Numbered from the stretch's first letter, positions 1-11,549 are shown. The stretch: DNA of 64,000 nucleotides from Xanthostigma xanthostigma (GCA_963575645.1 OY754465.1:1612001-1676000), one strand, 5' to 3'. Numbers and translations are program-made. The notes: a model not told the origin generated them from the sequence alone.

Positions 1-269
1 GTTAAACATTTTTCTCCCCGATCCAAAACAATTCGGGTAATTTCGGCTCACCTAAAGATTTTATTTACAGAGTAATCAATGAAAACGCTGCTTCTTTGTT
101 CACTATTCAATTTGAGTATTTTTTCTTGTCAACTCGACATACATTCGCTACTTGTTCGGTCTTCAATTTTTCGATAGTTCCCACATCCCTATAATATGTT
201 AAACAATTAAGACTAATTTATAAGATTTTGTTTCATTGTTCAAATTTGTTTTAAAATGTCTACTGTATA

Positions 270-830
270 CAGTATGTAAACGCGTAAGGTGCACATAGGG
301 AAATTAGCATTGGGAAAAAATACTTGGATCAGAGTTAGCCATGACTGCATTAATTGTTATTTCTATTGAATTATCGTGGTAATCTTGAGGATTTCTATTT
401 TATTTTAATTTATTTTCATTTTACTTGACTTTTTTAATAATAAAAAGCTCATATAAATCATTATTTTAATTTTTTTGTACAAAAAACAACTCCATTTGTT
501 TGGAAACATTCCATTAAAAAACTGTCTGATTGGTATTACGTATGTGCGTTGGTAATTCAGTGTCCCAATGTCTTTAGGTTCAACACGAATAGGCGGAGAT
601 ATTTGATTTCGCACCATATTTAAGTATTTTTGGGAATTTAATGTCCCATTAATAAAAAAAGTCCGATTATGTTGTAATCATTTAAATATTTTCTTCGGTA
701 GTATACACATTAATTTTGCAAAAGAATATTATCTGTCAAATTGAAAAACAAGATTTCAAGGCTCACTCTGATCCAGTCATTTTTTCCCAATGTTAATTTC
801 CCTATGTGCACCTTACGTGTTTACATACTG
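270..830. mobile_element. TA-flanked inverted-repeat element, copy A
   Basis: Terminal inverted repeats begin CAGTATGTAAACGCGTAAGG and continue for about 50 bp, with TA on both sides (268-269, 831-832), as for Tc1/mariner-type insertions. It is 561 bp long. A second copy in inverse orientation lies at 37097-37645. It sits just downstream of the cactus exon 4 donor. The superfamily is inferred from the TA flanks only. Confidence 0.65.
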
Positions 831-875
831 TATATATTCTAGCTAAATCATCAATCGATAAATCGTTCTTCTCAC

Positions 876-1115
876 CTCGTCTTCACTATCAGTCTCAGAT
901 TCTTCTTCGCTATTGTTGTCAAAATCAGTGTTGACACCGCGTTCTGCCAACATCTCGCACACTTGCAGCGAACAGGCAAGCTGGTACGCGGTCCTTTGTC
1001 CATATCCTGTCGCCTCCAATTGTACCGACGGGCATTCCGTTAACAGAAATTGTAGCATCGGCAGGTTTGCTTCTAAGCTTGCTAAATGCAGTGCTGTCAT
1101 GTTTGCCAAACCCTC
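876..1115 (-). CDS. cact: Cactus (IkappaB) coding exon 4, ankyrin repeats 5-6 and acidic tail
   Basis: This exon encodes residues 312-391: ankyrin repeat 5 (EGLANMTALHLASLEANLPM, then LQFLLTECPSVQLEAT), a shortened repeat 6 (GYGQRTAYQLACSLQVCEML) and an acidic stretch ending SEEESETDSEDE, the beginning of the PEST-like C-terminus known in Cactus. The acceptor TTGCAG lies just above 1115. After GAG a strong donor GTGAGA (complement of 870-875) is present, so the coding sequence probably continues in an exon left of base 1. If the donor is not used, the frame reads ten more residues (VRRTIYRLMI) and stops at about 843. Both outcomes are possible. The donor is only about 40 bp from a TA-flanked inverted-repeat element. 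Confidence 0.93.
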
Positions 1116-1138
1116 CTGCAACAATAAAATGGAAACCA

Positions 1139-1592
1139 ATTATGATACACTCGATAAAATATCCATTGTTTTGCATGGTGTTAGCCCTAATCCAAATTCT
1201 TAGTCTCCATTGAAATTATAATCTAAATTTGATCAGCATTTTTAAAGTTATCATTATTATCAATATCATGATGTAAATACAGTGTAAAACTGTTTGAACG
1301 CACCTCGCGCATATATGTAACGTATATGCATAGTATTTTATTGCACACCAACTTGAATAATATGTGTGTATAGTATAAAATTTCACTCAATAAGCAAGGG
1401 AAAAGTTCAGGTTTTTCCACCACGTCACATTTTGTTATGATGATTTACTTTGTTTCAAAGTTGTATTATTTTATATCGAATCACTAAAATTAATGATAAA
1501 CAATTGATAGAGTTCAATGCGGCCACGATTTTTTTCAATTTTCAAGCAATGTTTAATACACAATATTTTTATTTCAAACCATCAGCTGTCAA
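1139..1592. other. Cactus intron 3, unassigned
   Basis: AT-rich intron sequence with no repeat or motif recognised. Confidence 0.5.
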
Positions 1593-2192
1593 GTAGGGGA
1601 GGGAGGGGGAATGGCGCTCACTGGGTAATAGCGCTCACCTCTGTAACTCTGTCAAAAAGGAACGTAGAAACACGTCACGTCGCGTGAAGCGCGAGGGGAG
1701 GGGGCCTCTAATAGACAGCGATGCAAACGGACAGTCAGCTCGCGTCATTCGCCCGTGAAGAACGTTTCTTTGTTTGCGGGCGCGCTGATCTAATTTTTAA
1801 TTAGGTGCTGAACAAGTTAAGTTGCTGGGCTCGCTATACTATGGACTCAGTGCTGCAGATTTGCGTAAACTTGTTTATAAATTTGCTGAGCTCAACAATA
1901 TCAAAAGCAATTATGATCAAAGCAGTAAAACAGCCGGATTGGATTGGGGACACTACTTTATGAGACCCTGAGCGGCATTACCCAAAGTCAGGGGCAATGC
2001 CGCTCAAACACGTTTTTTTAATAATGTTTTCCTACTACTAGTAGGTGAAAGATATATGCTTTTGTTGTTAAATTGTTGATTACTCGATAATTAAAGACTT
2101 TGTTACTCTTCTTAATTTTGATTTATAATAAATAATTTAAAAAATACACCATGTTTTCCTTAAGTGAACGCCATTCCCCCGTCCTACCCTAC
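1593..2192 (+). mobile_element. Pogo/CENP-B-like DNA transposon derivative
   Basis: Inverted ends of the type GTAGGG(G/T)AGG...GGGGGAATGGCG bound a 600-bp element in cactus intron 3. At 1840-1971 on the plus strand a 43-codon relic reads LRKLVYKFAELNNIKSNYDQ followed by SSKTAGLDWGHYFMRP. This resembles the CENP-B/pogo DNA-binding region, where an AGxDW...F(x)R motif is usual. The rest of the transposase is missing, so it is a deletion derivative. Confidence 0.65.
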
Positions 2193-2396
2193 CAGGGTTA
2201 TCTGAGTCAAGCACCAATTAATATTTTCACTGTATCATCGGTTTTAAGAATAAATCAATTGATAGTTTCACCAGTTCTCTAATTAGGACATAAGAACCGA
2301 GGGTTTGTAAGTTTTAAAGACTATCTTTTAAGTGAAACTTCTTTTGGTACGGGAGGCCAGAATTAATTCATGCAACGAACATGACGCAATGTACGT

Positions 2397-2630
2397 ATTC
2401 GGAAGTCGGAACTTCTGAGACCTCTGGCGAGAAATGCGCCGAACTGTCCTAAGGTGGGTTTTTGACAGGTAATATGGAGGCATAAGGTAAACATTGATTT
2501 AGAAAAGCATGATGGAGGCTAGGTTAGCATTCATGCTTTTCTAAATCAATGTTTACCTGTCAAAAGCCCCCTTTAGGACAGTTCGGCGCATTTCTCATCA
2601 GAGGTCTCACCATTCCTTTGGGTTCCGAAT
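2397..2630. mobile_element. Foldback element (ATTCGGAACCC family), copy 1
   Basis: This is a near-palindrome of 234 bp with outer ends ATTCGGAA...TTCCGAAT and arms containing GCGCCGAACTGTCCTAAGG and AAACATTGATTTAGAAAAGC. It lies in cactus intron 3, 92 bp below exon 3. Two relatives are at 3546 and 10657. Confidence 0.7.
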
Positions 2631-2722
2631 ACCATATTATAGATATACTATAAAAATCCTTTCAATTCACAAATGTGTACTGTTTGTGAAAAAAATATTT
2701 TCATGAAGTATTGAAAACTTAC

Positions 2723-2811
2723 CCTTGCATTGATATCCGCTCCTAGCCAAACCAGGTGTCTTAAGACATCTACATGACTATTCTTCACAGCCAAATGGAC
2801 ACACATTTGAC
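2723..2811 (-). CDS. cact: Cactus (IkappaB) coding exon 3, ankyrin repeat 4
   Basis: This 89-bp exon encodes residues 282-311, QMCVHLAVKNSHVDVLRHLV followed by WLGADINAR, the core of ankyrin repeat 4. It follows an intron of about 24.1 kb. The acceptor TTTTTACAG precedes 2811 and the donor GTAAGT is the complement of 2717-2722. The phases agree with both neighbours: one base is carried in from exon 2, and the exon ends on a codon boundary. Because 89 is not a multiple of three, skipping would shift the frame. The exon lies between two near-palindromic foldback elements (2397-2630 and 3546-3764), which may matter for splicing. Confidence 0.95.
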
Positions 2812-3545
2812 CTGTAAAAAAAGAAAACAATATTATTAATCCGGCTCTGTATACACTAGTTCTTAGTTCTGCAGGACACGTTTCTTTTTCTTCGTCCAAA
2901 CTTAGTTCAAACTGAGGTTAGATTTTCTTGAGTAAGGTATCAAAAATTATACCAAATATTTTCTGAGTATTCAGGTGATAAATTTGTTCAGATTAGCATA
3001 AAAGTAAATTTGCTCATAATCAGTACTATTTCAACAAAAAGACTACTACGCGATTCATATATCCACAAAAATTATCTAAAATGTTCCCAAAAGTAGACAA
3101 AACTGAATCAAATACGAGACGAACTCGGAAGAGAAATGTAAAAAGTGAAAGTAATAACTTATAACATTAAGAAATAATACAAGCACATTTTAAATTAAGT
3201 AAATATCGCGTGTGAAACCTATTATTTCAAATTAATTTGTTTTCGTTAAGGTAATCAACTGCCAGGATTTTGTAGGTCTAATCTAATAGTTTCATTTTTT
3301 TGTTAATTTTAATATTTGTTTTGTTCTAAACTTTGATTTAGTTATAATTTTAATCTGTTCGTTTTTTTTTAGTTTTATTTATATTTTCGAGGGGACCTAC
3401 AAAAAACTGGGCATCTACACCCAATTGTAGCAGCGCCGGTAAAGCAGATTTCTGTGTAAACATTGGTTTGTAACTTTGAAAAATAAAACATCCAACAAAC
3501 TTAAATCTAGATCAAATTAGAAGTTTAAATAACATATCGCAATTT

Positions 3546-3764
3546 ATTCGGAATCCAAAGGAATGGTGAGACCTCTGGTGAAAAATGCGCCGAACTGAAA
3601 TAAGGGGGGTTTTTGACAGGTAAAAGGTAAACATTGATTTAGAAACGCATGATGGAGGCTTAAGTCTAGCCTCCATCATGCGTTTCTAAATCAATGTTTA
3701 CACCCCTTATTTCAGTTCGGCGCATTTTTCACCAGAGGTCTCACTATTCCTTTGGGTTACGAAT
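3546..3764. mobile_element. Foldback element (ATTCGGAACCC family), copy 2
   Basis: This 219-bp copy is almost wholly self-complementary: the left arm ends GCATGATGGAGGCTTAAG and the right arm begins CTAGCCTCCATCATGC. It lies in cactus intron 2, about 730 bp upstream of exon 3. Confidence 0.75.
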
Positions 3765-4284
3765 ATTTGATGTATATTAATTTAAAGTAAAAAAAAAACA
3801 TTCCAATTTAAGTTACTGACGCAATATCAGTACTATCGTAGTTTAAACACCGACGCTATTAATAGAGAAAAATAATCGGCAATACCATGTGTTTTATAAC
3901 TGTGTAACAATTTATAAACACACAACAAAATTCAGATAAATCGGTAGCCAAAAAGTTCAACATGTGTTACTTTTGTAGTTACCACTGAATTATAACTACC
4001 AGTGGTAGTTACTCTATGAATACTCAAGAATATGAGTAATCAACGCGTGTTTTAACTCAAATGCGGTCGTCGATGTATTTTTAAAAGTACATTCTTTAAT
4101 TCTCAGTGCACATCGAGTTTTCCCATTTCGAAACAGAGTCAAAAATAATACTCGCCAGCAGTTCTTTTTACCGAACTATGTTGGTATTTCGGTGCGATGA
4201 AAACATGTTTACGTCAATAATTAAAAATACATTCGTGAAATCAATGTTGATCGCATTACCTTATTTGGTATTTGATCACACGTG

Positions 4285-4612
4285 TATAGTACGCGCCACG
4301 AATCTAAAAGGCTCGGAAGTTAGATGCGAATGCAGGCTTGCGCTTGTACAGTCTGTTGAAAAACTACAAACTCGCAACTCAACAAAATTAACATAGCAAT
4401 AACAACTTGACAATAGCGTACTCGACTGTACTTTAAAGCAGGAAAGCGACAAGTGACAAAGGCAACGAGCGATCACGGCCAATCACCGACGAGCGCACGT
4501 TCCGTGCAGGTAGCTGGGAGATCGTGGGAGTCTCGACGGCTCTAAAATGTGCCTTTGCGACGCTGTTTGTGACTAATTTCCGAACCTTTTAGATCCGTGG
4601 GCGCGTACTATA
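4285..4612 (-). mobile_element. MITE with TACGCGCCACG ends, copy 1
   Basis: Inverted repeats of about 30 bp (TAGTACGCGCCACG...CGCGTACTA) bound 328 bp. Two further copies, in the opposite orientation, are at 23636 and 45106. The interior is well conserved between copies (for example CAACGAGCGATCACGGCCAA), so activity was fairly recent. Confidence 0.7.
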
Positions 4613-4755
4613 AAAACAGTCTGCTTGTATTACCAAGCATTCTAATTATGGTAGTTTTTCGAAGTAGTTACTGTTGATTTTTTACACGTATTCAAACATT
4701 GATACATACAACAATGGCGACGATATTGTGCCGTGTTTTGTTTTATTTTATTATA

Positions 4756-5201
4756 CAGTGTAACCTCTTTATAACGTCCTTCGTTATAACGAAAAACTCC
4801 CTATAACGTAGACATTTTTACAATTTGGTCGGTTTACCTTAAAACATTCCCTTTCTAAAGCGCAACAGTCATTCTCTATTACGAATAAATATGTTCATAT
4901 TTAGGCGTCAGCAAATATTTAGAGACGTAAAGAGGACGATTCTGAACCATCACCAACTATTCAACAAGCACTTGATGCCGCCAAACTTATCCTATTGTTT
5001 AATGAAGATGATTCCACCACATCCTAAGACATGCATAAGATACTTAATAAAATACAAAACAAATATTGGCATAGCAAAAAACGTCAGGCAAAGTTAAGAC
5101 TATAAAATTAATTAGGTGAAATTTGGCTATTTTTCTTTCTTCCCTCCATATAACGAAAAAAATGCTCGGTCCCTTGAGATTCGTTATAAAGAGGTTACAC
5201 T
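4756..5201 (+). mobile_element. Pogo/Tigger-like deletion derivative 1
   Basis: The left end is CAGTGTAACCTCTTTATAAC and the right end is its near-complement, with TA on both sides (4754-4755, 5202-5203). At 4944-5027 a relic reads EPSPTIQQALDAAKLILLFN, resembling the C-terminus of jerky/Tigger-type transposases. It is a 446-bp internal-deletion derivative. Confidence 0.7.
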
Positions 5202-5230
5202 TAACTGCGAGTATCATATATATATTAATG

Positions 5231-5798
5231 TGTTTGCCTCCCTTTTTAGAAAAAACCTCACAATTTCTCCACATAAATTATATATCATTTTACAGATAAT
5301 TGCTTGCTCTACTGACATCGACAACTAAAAAATGTATTATTGCTATTGTTTTTGTAAATTAATTAAAATACAGCAACGCTGAACAACGTCTGCCATCTAA
5401 CGGCTTTAATTTTGAAACAACGTCAGCACTTCGATCTGTCATCTACCTTCATATTGTAAGTAATACAACAGACACAATAGTGCATACTGCCATCTGACGG
5501 CTTTAATTTTGAAACAGCGAGCAACGCTGAACAACGTCACAGCAATGCTGCATGATGCCATCTGACGGCTTAGCTCAACGCTTTTGCTACTCGCGCCTCT
5601 ATATGACAATTTTAGTGAAATATTTCTTCGATTTGTCATTTGAGCTTCATATTGTAATACAACAAAAAGAAGAACGTTATAAGCAGTGTGCAAAATTAGA
5701 AACGAATTGAATACCTGCAATCATATTTAAAAAATAATTTTGTAAAGTGATAATTATTATACTTATTTAGTGCGAATAATTCGCACAGGTCACTCTAG
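5231..5798 (+). mobile_element. Helitron-like element, family 2, copy 1
   Basis: The 3' end has a perfect hairpin GTGCGAATAATTCGCAC (5770-5786) followed eight bases later by CTAG and then T, the Helitron pattern. The body holds repeated GCAACGCTGAACAACGTC and CCATCTGACGGCTT units. The left boundary is where similarity to 56576-57121 begins. Confidence 0.6.
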
Positions 5799-6539
5799 TG
5801 TACTTGTAATATTACAGACAATTGAAAAATGACTATACATGATGATTTCATATATACACGAAACTAGCTCAGTATCTCATATACGTATAAAATTATATGT
5901 TAAATGTATGCAACGTAACACACAAGATGATTGGGAAAACCGAGTTTGTCTGGCGCGCTAAATTCCGCATGCTTTGAGAGACCAGAAATAACCACACTCC
6001 ACAGTCGAGTTGTAGCTATTGAGAGTCTATGCGTTCTCCGCTCAACTGATATTGTGATCAGGATTTCATCGAGGCGCTAATATTAGTAGGGAATGTTGAA
6101 GGTATTTTTCACTTTGCATAAGCTCACAAACAGGGGTCATACAATACAATTTCAGATATCCGATAAAAACGTGTATCTATTTAAAAAATATCATTCCAAC
6201 CTCAAAAACATTGACATTCGATATAAGTAGTACAATAAAGAGAACAAAATTTTAGATATCGCGTGAGGTGACGCGGGTAATGGCTAGTATTCAATATATT
6301 TGCTATTCGTTGCCATCAAGGGCATGTTGACAGATCTACAAAACAAAAAAACAGCTGATTTTTTTTATTTTCAAAATATGTCCGAAACTATAAAGTTTAG
6401 AAAAAAATGTTTAACGAAACTTTCTTGAAAAAATAAATAGAATAATAAGTCGTTCTGAAAAGTATACCATTATTATATAAAAAAACACCTTTATAACATA
6501 TATCTCTTCTGCGCATGCGCCGATTTCCCCCAAAAAACA

Positions 6540-6660
6540 ATAAGGCCTTCATATTTGCATACCAAACATCCTCCCAAAATTTGGTTTCAATCCACTCATC
6601 CGTTTGATCTGTATCGTGTTCACAGACTTCCGAGTTCGAAAAGACAAGCGTGTACATTCA
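6540..6660 (-). repeat. Fragment shared with the core of the 38491 element
   Basis: About 100 bp, including CATATTTGCATACCAAACAT and GTGTTCACAGACT, match in inverse orientation the spacer of the long-inverted-repeat element at 38491-39222. A shorter piece of the same motif is near 8548. The arms of the element are absent here. Confidence 0.55.
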
Positions 6661-6958
6661 CATCTTTCGACTTTTTGTTAATTATCGTGTGCACCCCTTG
6701 GCAAATGCCGCCAATAAAGTCCACGCGCAGGTCTAGAATTCCACTGTTAAACATAATCTCCGCGAGTACTAGTACAATAAATAGCAGACATCTGACGAAA
6801 GCATCAGCCCATTTACGGTAAGATCGTCTCTCGAGCAGAGGCTACAGACGCGGTCACGCGACGTCAAATGGTCATTTTAATGAATGATCGTGTGACCGTG
6901 TCTCATTGTCGAGTCATACGGTTGCGACGACGCAGCCGTTAAGAAACAGTTGTGTAGT

Positions 6959-7344
6959 AACCATATATTTAATAATTTACTATATGAAACATTGTCTATC
7001 TACTCGGTGAGCGAAGGCAACAAAGTATATCGATAATATATCTGCGTCTCTTTCTTCGATGTAATTCCCTGACTTCTCCGATGATAATATGATTGCATTC
7101 AATCTGAATGAAGTATCTCTGTTTCAAAAACTTTGTCTTTTTCTATGACGTTAACATGGGCGTACTCAGCTTTTGGCCCAGGAGAGAGCAAATTAGAAAT
7201 TTCTTAAGCCAGGTTCCCCGTGCTTGTTTTGCCCTCCTGGATACGCCAGTGCTCACGGCGTAAAAAAAGACAGAAGTATATGTTTGCACTCTAATGGTTC
7301 GATTGAGATTTTATTCCTATGCTCAGTATAGAATAAATGTATAT
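6959..7344 (+). mobile_element. Dispersed repeat (GGGCGTACCCAGCTTTTGGC family), copy 1
   Basis: This repeat of about 390 bp starts AACCATATATTTAATAATTT and ends near CAGTATAGAATAAA. Its middle holds an imperfect inverted pair around GGGCGTACCCAGC and CTGGATACGCCAGT. Three more copies are at 34521, 51571 and 59890. The class is unknown; a MITE-like origin is likely. Confidence 0.6.
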
Positions 7345-7693
7345 GGTAGTAACTAACTACATAAATCATTTACATACAATGAATTAATTAGGTAAAGTTG
7401 AAATGTAAAACTAAAAACTTTTTATCATTGTTAAGTATAAAGATTGAATGGCGAATATAAAATAGGAATAAATCATTCTAAAACAACTACAGAACGTATA
7501 AACAAACAATATTAAATTGTTTATCGATAGAGTATGGAAACTAATACAAAATGTTGTAACGGTTATTTTACGTATTTCTACGGTTTCATAGTTCATTTTC
7601 TACTTGCTTTACTTTCTAACAGTCTAAGATTCGGTATTAGAAATAAATATCCTCATCTGTTATTTGATAATGACAAAGATTATATATATTAGA

Positions 7694-8031
7694 CTAGCGA
7701 TCTCGACCCGGTTTCACCCGGGTGCAAAAGAACAAATGGGGGAGGGACATGATTACGCACGTTCATCTTAGTTAATCGAGATTAATGTTGTGTCCAAATT
7801 TCATGATGATCGGAGTAACCGTTCAAAATTTTTTGTCGGATGACAAATTTTGAGTTATATTTTGCAACATTTTTCATTGATGCTCCGCTCCTATTGGTCG
7901 TAGCGTGATATTATATGGCCTATAGCCTTCCTCGATAAATGGACTATAAAACAAAAAAAAATTCAATTCGAACCAGTAGTTTCTGAAATTAGCGCGTTCA
8001 ACCAGGCAAACAAACTCTTCAGCTTTATATA
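7694..8031 (-). mobile_element. Helitron (family 1), head-to-head partner
   Basis: Read on the minus strand it runs from AAAGCTGAAGAGTTTGTTTG through GCGCTAATTTCAG to a CACCCGGGTG-containing hairpin and ends CTAG followed by T (complement at 7693). These are Helitron hallmarks, and the same family recurs at 18537-18889. Its 5' end abuts the 5' end of the plus-strand copy at 8032. Confidence 0.7.
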
Positions 8032-8291
8032 TCTATACTAATATATAAAGCTGAAGAGTTTGTTTGTTTGTTTGAACGCGCTAATCTCAGGAACTACTGG
8101 TTCAAATTGAAAAAAAATGTTTTTGTTGGATAGCTCATTTATCGAGGAAGGCTATAGGCTATATAAAATCAGGCTACGACCAGGAGCGGAGCATTAATGA
8201 AAAATGTTCCAAATGTATCTAAAAAATAAGCTTCTATTCAGGTGAAATGCACTAACTAAGTATACTCGTATTAGCAATGTAAGAATACAAC

Positions 8292-8365
8292 GCCGGCTAG
8301 CGCAATCGGTAGAGCACAAGACTGTCAATATACCAGGGTCGTGGGTTCGAATCCTACGTTGGGCG
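8292..8365 (+). repeat. tRNA-Lys-like pseudogene or SINE head
   Basis: GCCGGCTAGCGCAATCGGTA, GAGCA and GTGGGTTCGAATCC resemble tRNA-Lys over both internal promoter boxes. The anticodon stem is broken, the loop reads GTC instead of CTT/TTT, and the acceptor stem has lost a base, so it is not a working tRNA. A T/A-rich tail follows, as in tRNA-derived SINEs. Confidence 0.6.
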
Positions 8366-8464
8366 AATGCATTTTTATTTATTTTTTATTTTCTACATTG
8401 CTTTCTTCTAAGGCTTACATTAAAATTTATTTGTATTTAATTAATTAAAAAAAAATTATTAGTT

Positions 8465-9122
8465 AAAAAAATTGGTTGTCTGTAAAGTCGGTTTACGGAC
8501 GATAGTTTTACGTGATAACGTATTCCGTAATACATAACCTAAACCTCCCAAAATTTGGTTTCAATCCGCTTATCCTTGGTGTCGGAATGATAAGAAATGT
8601 CAAAAGTGACGTTTGCAACTGTCAAAGTATTATGTTCTAATAATAATTAGTTATTCCAATACTTAACTTAGAAGGCGTTGCATTTCACAAAATACTAATG
8701 TCAAAAAATTGAATTAAACATTAGAAATGCAGCCGTTTTCATGTTAAGACAAGACACACGTTATTTTCTAATTTCCATGTACGGCAAACAAAGACGACCG
8801 ACCGCGTCGCGCCATGCATTAGACAACATTGCATTTATACAGCTATTTTTCTATATAAATTTGTATAAAAAAACTGTTTAGGCTAAATCTGTTATACGAA
8901 ATCTATGTAAAATGTTCTCCTCTTTCGTTTAAGACTGGTTTCAAACCGATCTGATTTAAATTGAGCGAGAAATTAGCAAAAAGCACGCACAGGGTCAGGC
9001 GGAATGTTACGCGTTAGGAACGTTACGTTAGGAACGTTACACTTTTTCGTACATGCAGCCGGTGTTTTATCAATTTATAATATTGGTGATTCATCAATTT
9101 ATAAGACGTTATCACGTCAAAA
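8465..9122 (+). mobile_element. TTGGTTGTCTGTAAAG-family element, copy 1
   Basis: The left end is TTGGTTGTCTGTAAAGTCGG with an inner ACGTGATAACGT; the right end has ACGTTATCACGTC, giving subterminal inverted motifs. This is the longest of five copies (others at 16627, 52696, 62953, 63686) and sits inside the Helitron at 8032. Superfamily unknown. Confidence 0.6.
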
Positions 9123-9299
9123 AAGTATAAATACTGCTTTTTATCGACAAAAAATTTTGAACGGTAACTCCGATCATCATGAAATTTGGACACAACATTC
9201 ATCTTGGTAAACTAATATGACTGTGTGTACTCATATTCCTCCCTTCCCCATTCGTTCTTTTACACCCGGATGAAACCGGATGGGACCGCTATAGTAGAT

Positions 9300-10074
9300 A
9301 TATAAAGTTATCAAAAATAAGCGCGCGTGCATTGATCAAAAATATGAAAATGTGATTTTTTGCTGGTGAACTATTATGTAGGTACTGCGTATAGAAGAAT
9401 TGGGAATTGAACTGCCCACGTGATGTTTTCGCATTGCGTCGGCAGCAGCTGACAGTGTCCGGCTAGTATCACAGTAGACGCTCAGCGTCGTTATTTATTT
9501 TTGTAAACAAATTCACATGACCGCATAACCCCCCACCTCCCCCGTCATTATATTGCATTTCTAATTTTAGTTCAAATATTTTAAATCACGAGTTTTTTTG
9601 TTGTATCTAATTTAAGAAATCTGGGAATAATTTAATAAGTACCGTGTTATTTTTACGTGATAAACATAGTTCATACGGTGCTATAAATAAAAATCTCCAC
9701 ATTTTCCGAGAAAATCAACAGAACGATGAATTTTCCGGTTGTAATTTGTTTTATCCATTTGTCATTTTTACAAATTTATCATAGCAATTAAATAGCTACT
9801 TGTACAATTAATCCTTGCTAACTTAGGAAATGCAGACGTTCTTCAAATTAAGTACAGAAATTGTCCGGTAGCAAAATATGGTTTGCCCTAAAACAAATCA
9901 ATGCCTTCTGTTGTGTTTATTTTTTTTGGTGAACCGAAAAATAAACCATATTGGTAAACCTCACATAAATATGACGTTAATCAAAGATTTAAACTACATA
10001 TACCTTAATAAAAAGCTCAGTTTATGAGCTATTAAAATAATATGTAAAGCACATCTTTATATCTAAAATTCCAG
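9300..10074. other. Cactus intron 2, unassigned
   Basis: Mostly AT-rich. A more GC-rich patch at 9410-9550 (CGTCGGCAGCAGCTGACAGT) stands out but carries no motif that was recognised. Confidence 0.4.
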
Positions 10075-10305
10075 TGCGTGCATGTGTTCGTAATTCTTCC
10101 CATCCTAAACGGCTTTACCGATTTTGACGAATTTTTTTTTGTACTTGTATGGTTCTTAGCTATAGTTGGGCCCGGTAGGTGGCGCTGTTGTCGAGATTCA
10201 GATTTTTTTTTAATTTTCCGACCAAAATTTTTTTTATACTTTTTTATATTTCTCGCATAAAACATTTATATAATCCAAATTTGGGCAAAACCGGTCCGGG
10301 CCACT
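10075..10305 (+). mobile_element. Possible degraded Helitron-like 3' region
   Basis: This stretch contains the common CGGCTTTACCGATTTTGACG motif and ends CCGGTCCGGGCCACTAA before T, which would satisfy a CTRR terminus. The 5' end was not found. Confidence 0.3.
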
Positions 10306-10626
10306 AATATAATATATAGATAGACTACACAAACCATGAAGTTAAAGAAAAAATTAATTTTGACATCAGCTACTTTGCTTTTTGGTCACAGATATATCCT
10401 GGCCAAATATTTGTGGGTGTTTGCTGTGATACATATGGCGGGCAGAATTCCCCAACTATATCTAAAAATAATGTAACGCTCATTATAAACATCCATTGTT
10501 TGAGCTATGAAATGCGGTCAACGAACAACAAATCAGTATAACGATCATTGCTTTGGATTATCAAAATCATTTATTAATTAAAATGTCTAATAGCCATAAT
10601 CATTAAACACTATAAAGATAGAAATT

Positions 10627-10985
10627 ACTGATCTTGGTACAAATTTATTCGTTACAATTCGGAACCCAAAGGAATGGTGAGACCTCTGGTGAGAAATGCG
10701 CCGAACTGTCCTAAGGGAGGTTTTTGACATTGATTTAGAAAAGCATGATGGAGGCTAAACTCACCAGAGGTCTCACCATTCCTTTGGGTTCCGAATAAAA
10801 TTTACTTTCGATTCACCAACCAAATTATCAGGTTAAATAGTTGAAGAATAAATATCCAAGGTATTTTTGTTGAATATTGTGATGTTCATCCAAAAATCCG
10901 ACCGATGGCGTTAGTGTAAACGTCAAAAAAAGTTTCATTAAAATAATGTTGTAATCCTAACCCAATTGCACACAAAACTTCCACT
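10627..10985 (+). repeat. Dispersed repeat, copy carrying a foldback insertion
   Basis: The sequence around CCGACCGATGGCGTTAGTGT matches 19495-19700. The 140-bp foldback at 10657 is inserted in it. Confidence 0.6.
10657..10796. mobile_element. Foldback element (ATTCGGAACCC family), copy 3, shortened
   Basis: The outer 45 bp of both ends are intact but most of one arm is deleted. It is inserted in a dispersed repeat whose other copy (19495-19700) lacks it, which gives a natural empty site. Confidence 0.75.
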
Positions 10986-11549
10986 AACTTTAATGTTTTA
11001 CAACTATAAACTTCACAAAAGGTTAATAAACAACACATTAATTTACAAGAGCAACTGCAGATATAATACTCCACGTTTATAGGTTAGGTATTATGATCTA
11101 TGTGGCGGCCATTATTATTTTATCAGGCGAATAAATTTTTATACTCGAGAATTTATACAGAATAGATTTATACCTGCAGTAAACATAATTATGCTTGATG
11201 AATTGAATTACCCGCGCTATTTATTCGGAGGAATGAAACAAATGAAGCGAAATGCGAATAAATAACTAGTTACGTTCGGTGAATATGGCCATAAATCTAC
11301 TATTTACGTGCTTTAATTCAGCCCATATTGATCAGTATTTGTGGCACAGTAATGGTTTTCTAATTATCCTATTTCTGAATTTTAGAATGCATGTTGGTAC
11401 GTGACTTTTATATCGTTTCACACAGAAAATTAAATGTGTTTTACGTGTAGATTGTGTAATAGAAACAATAAAACATCAACACGTAGATATTTCATTAACC
11501 TATACAAAATCAACGACCTTTTTTATGATTCACATAACACAGGATAATC

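Larger units (their letters stand above)
8032..9294 (+). mobile_element. Helitron (family 1) with internal insertions
   Basis: The 5' end TCTATACTAATATATAAAGC matches the family start. Homology breaks off near 8220 and resumes near 9155, leading to the 3' CACCCGGATGAAACCGGATG end near 9290. The gap is filled by a tRNA-Lys-like sequence (8292) and a TTGGTTGTCTGTAAAG-family element (8465). Confidence 0.65.

Noticed and set aside
5439-5720. A 93-codon minus-strand frame, also found at 56789-57043
   Set aside because: It lies entirely in both copies of the Helitron-like family; recurrence reflects the element and no domain is seen.
8292-8365. Functional tRNA gene
   Set aside because: The anticodon stem does not pair, the acceptor stem is short by a base, and a SINE-like T/A-rich tail follows.
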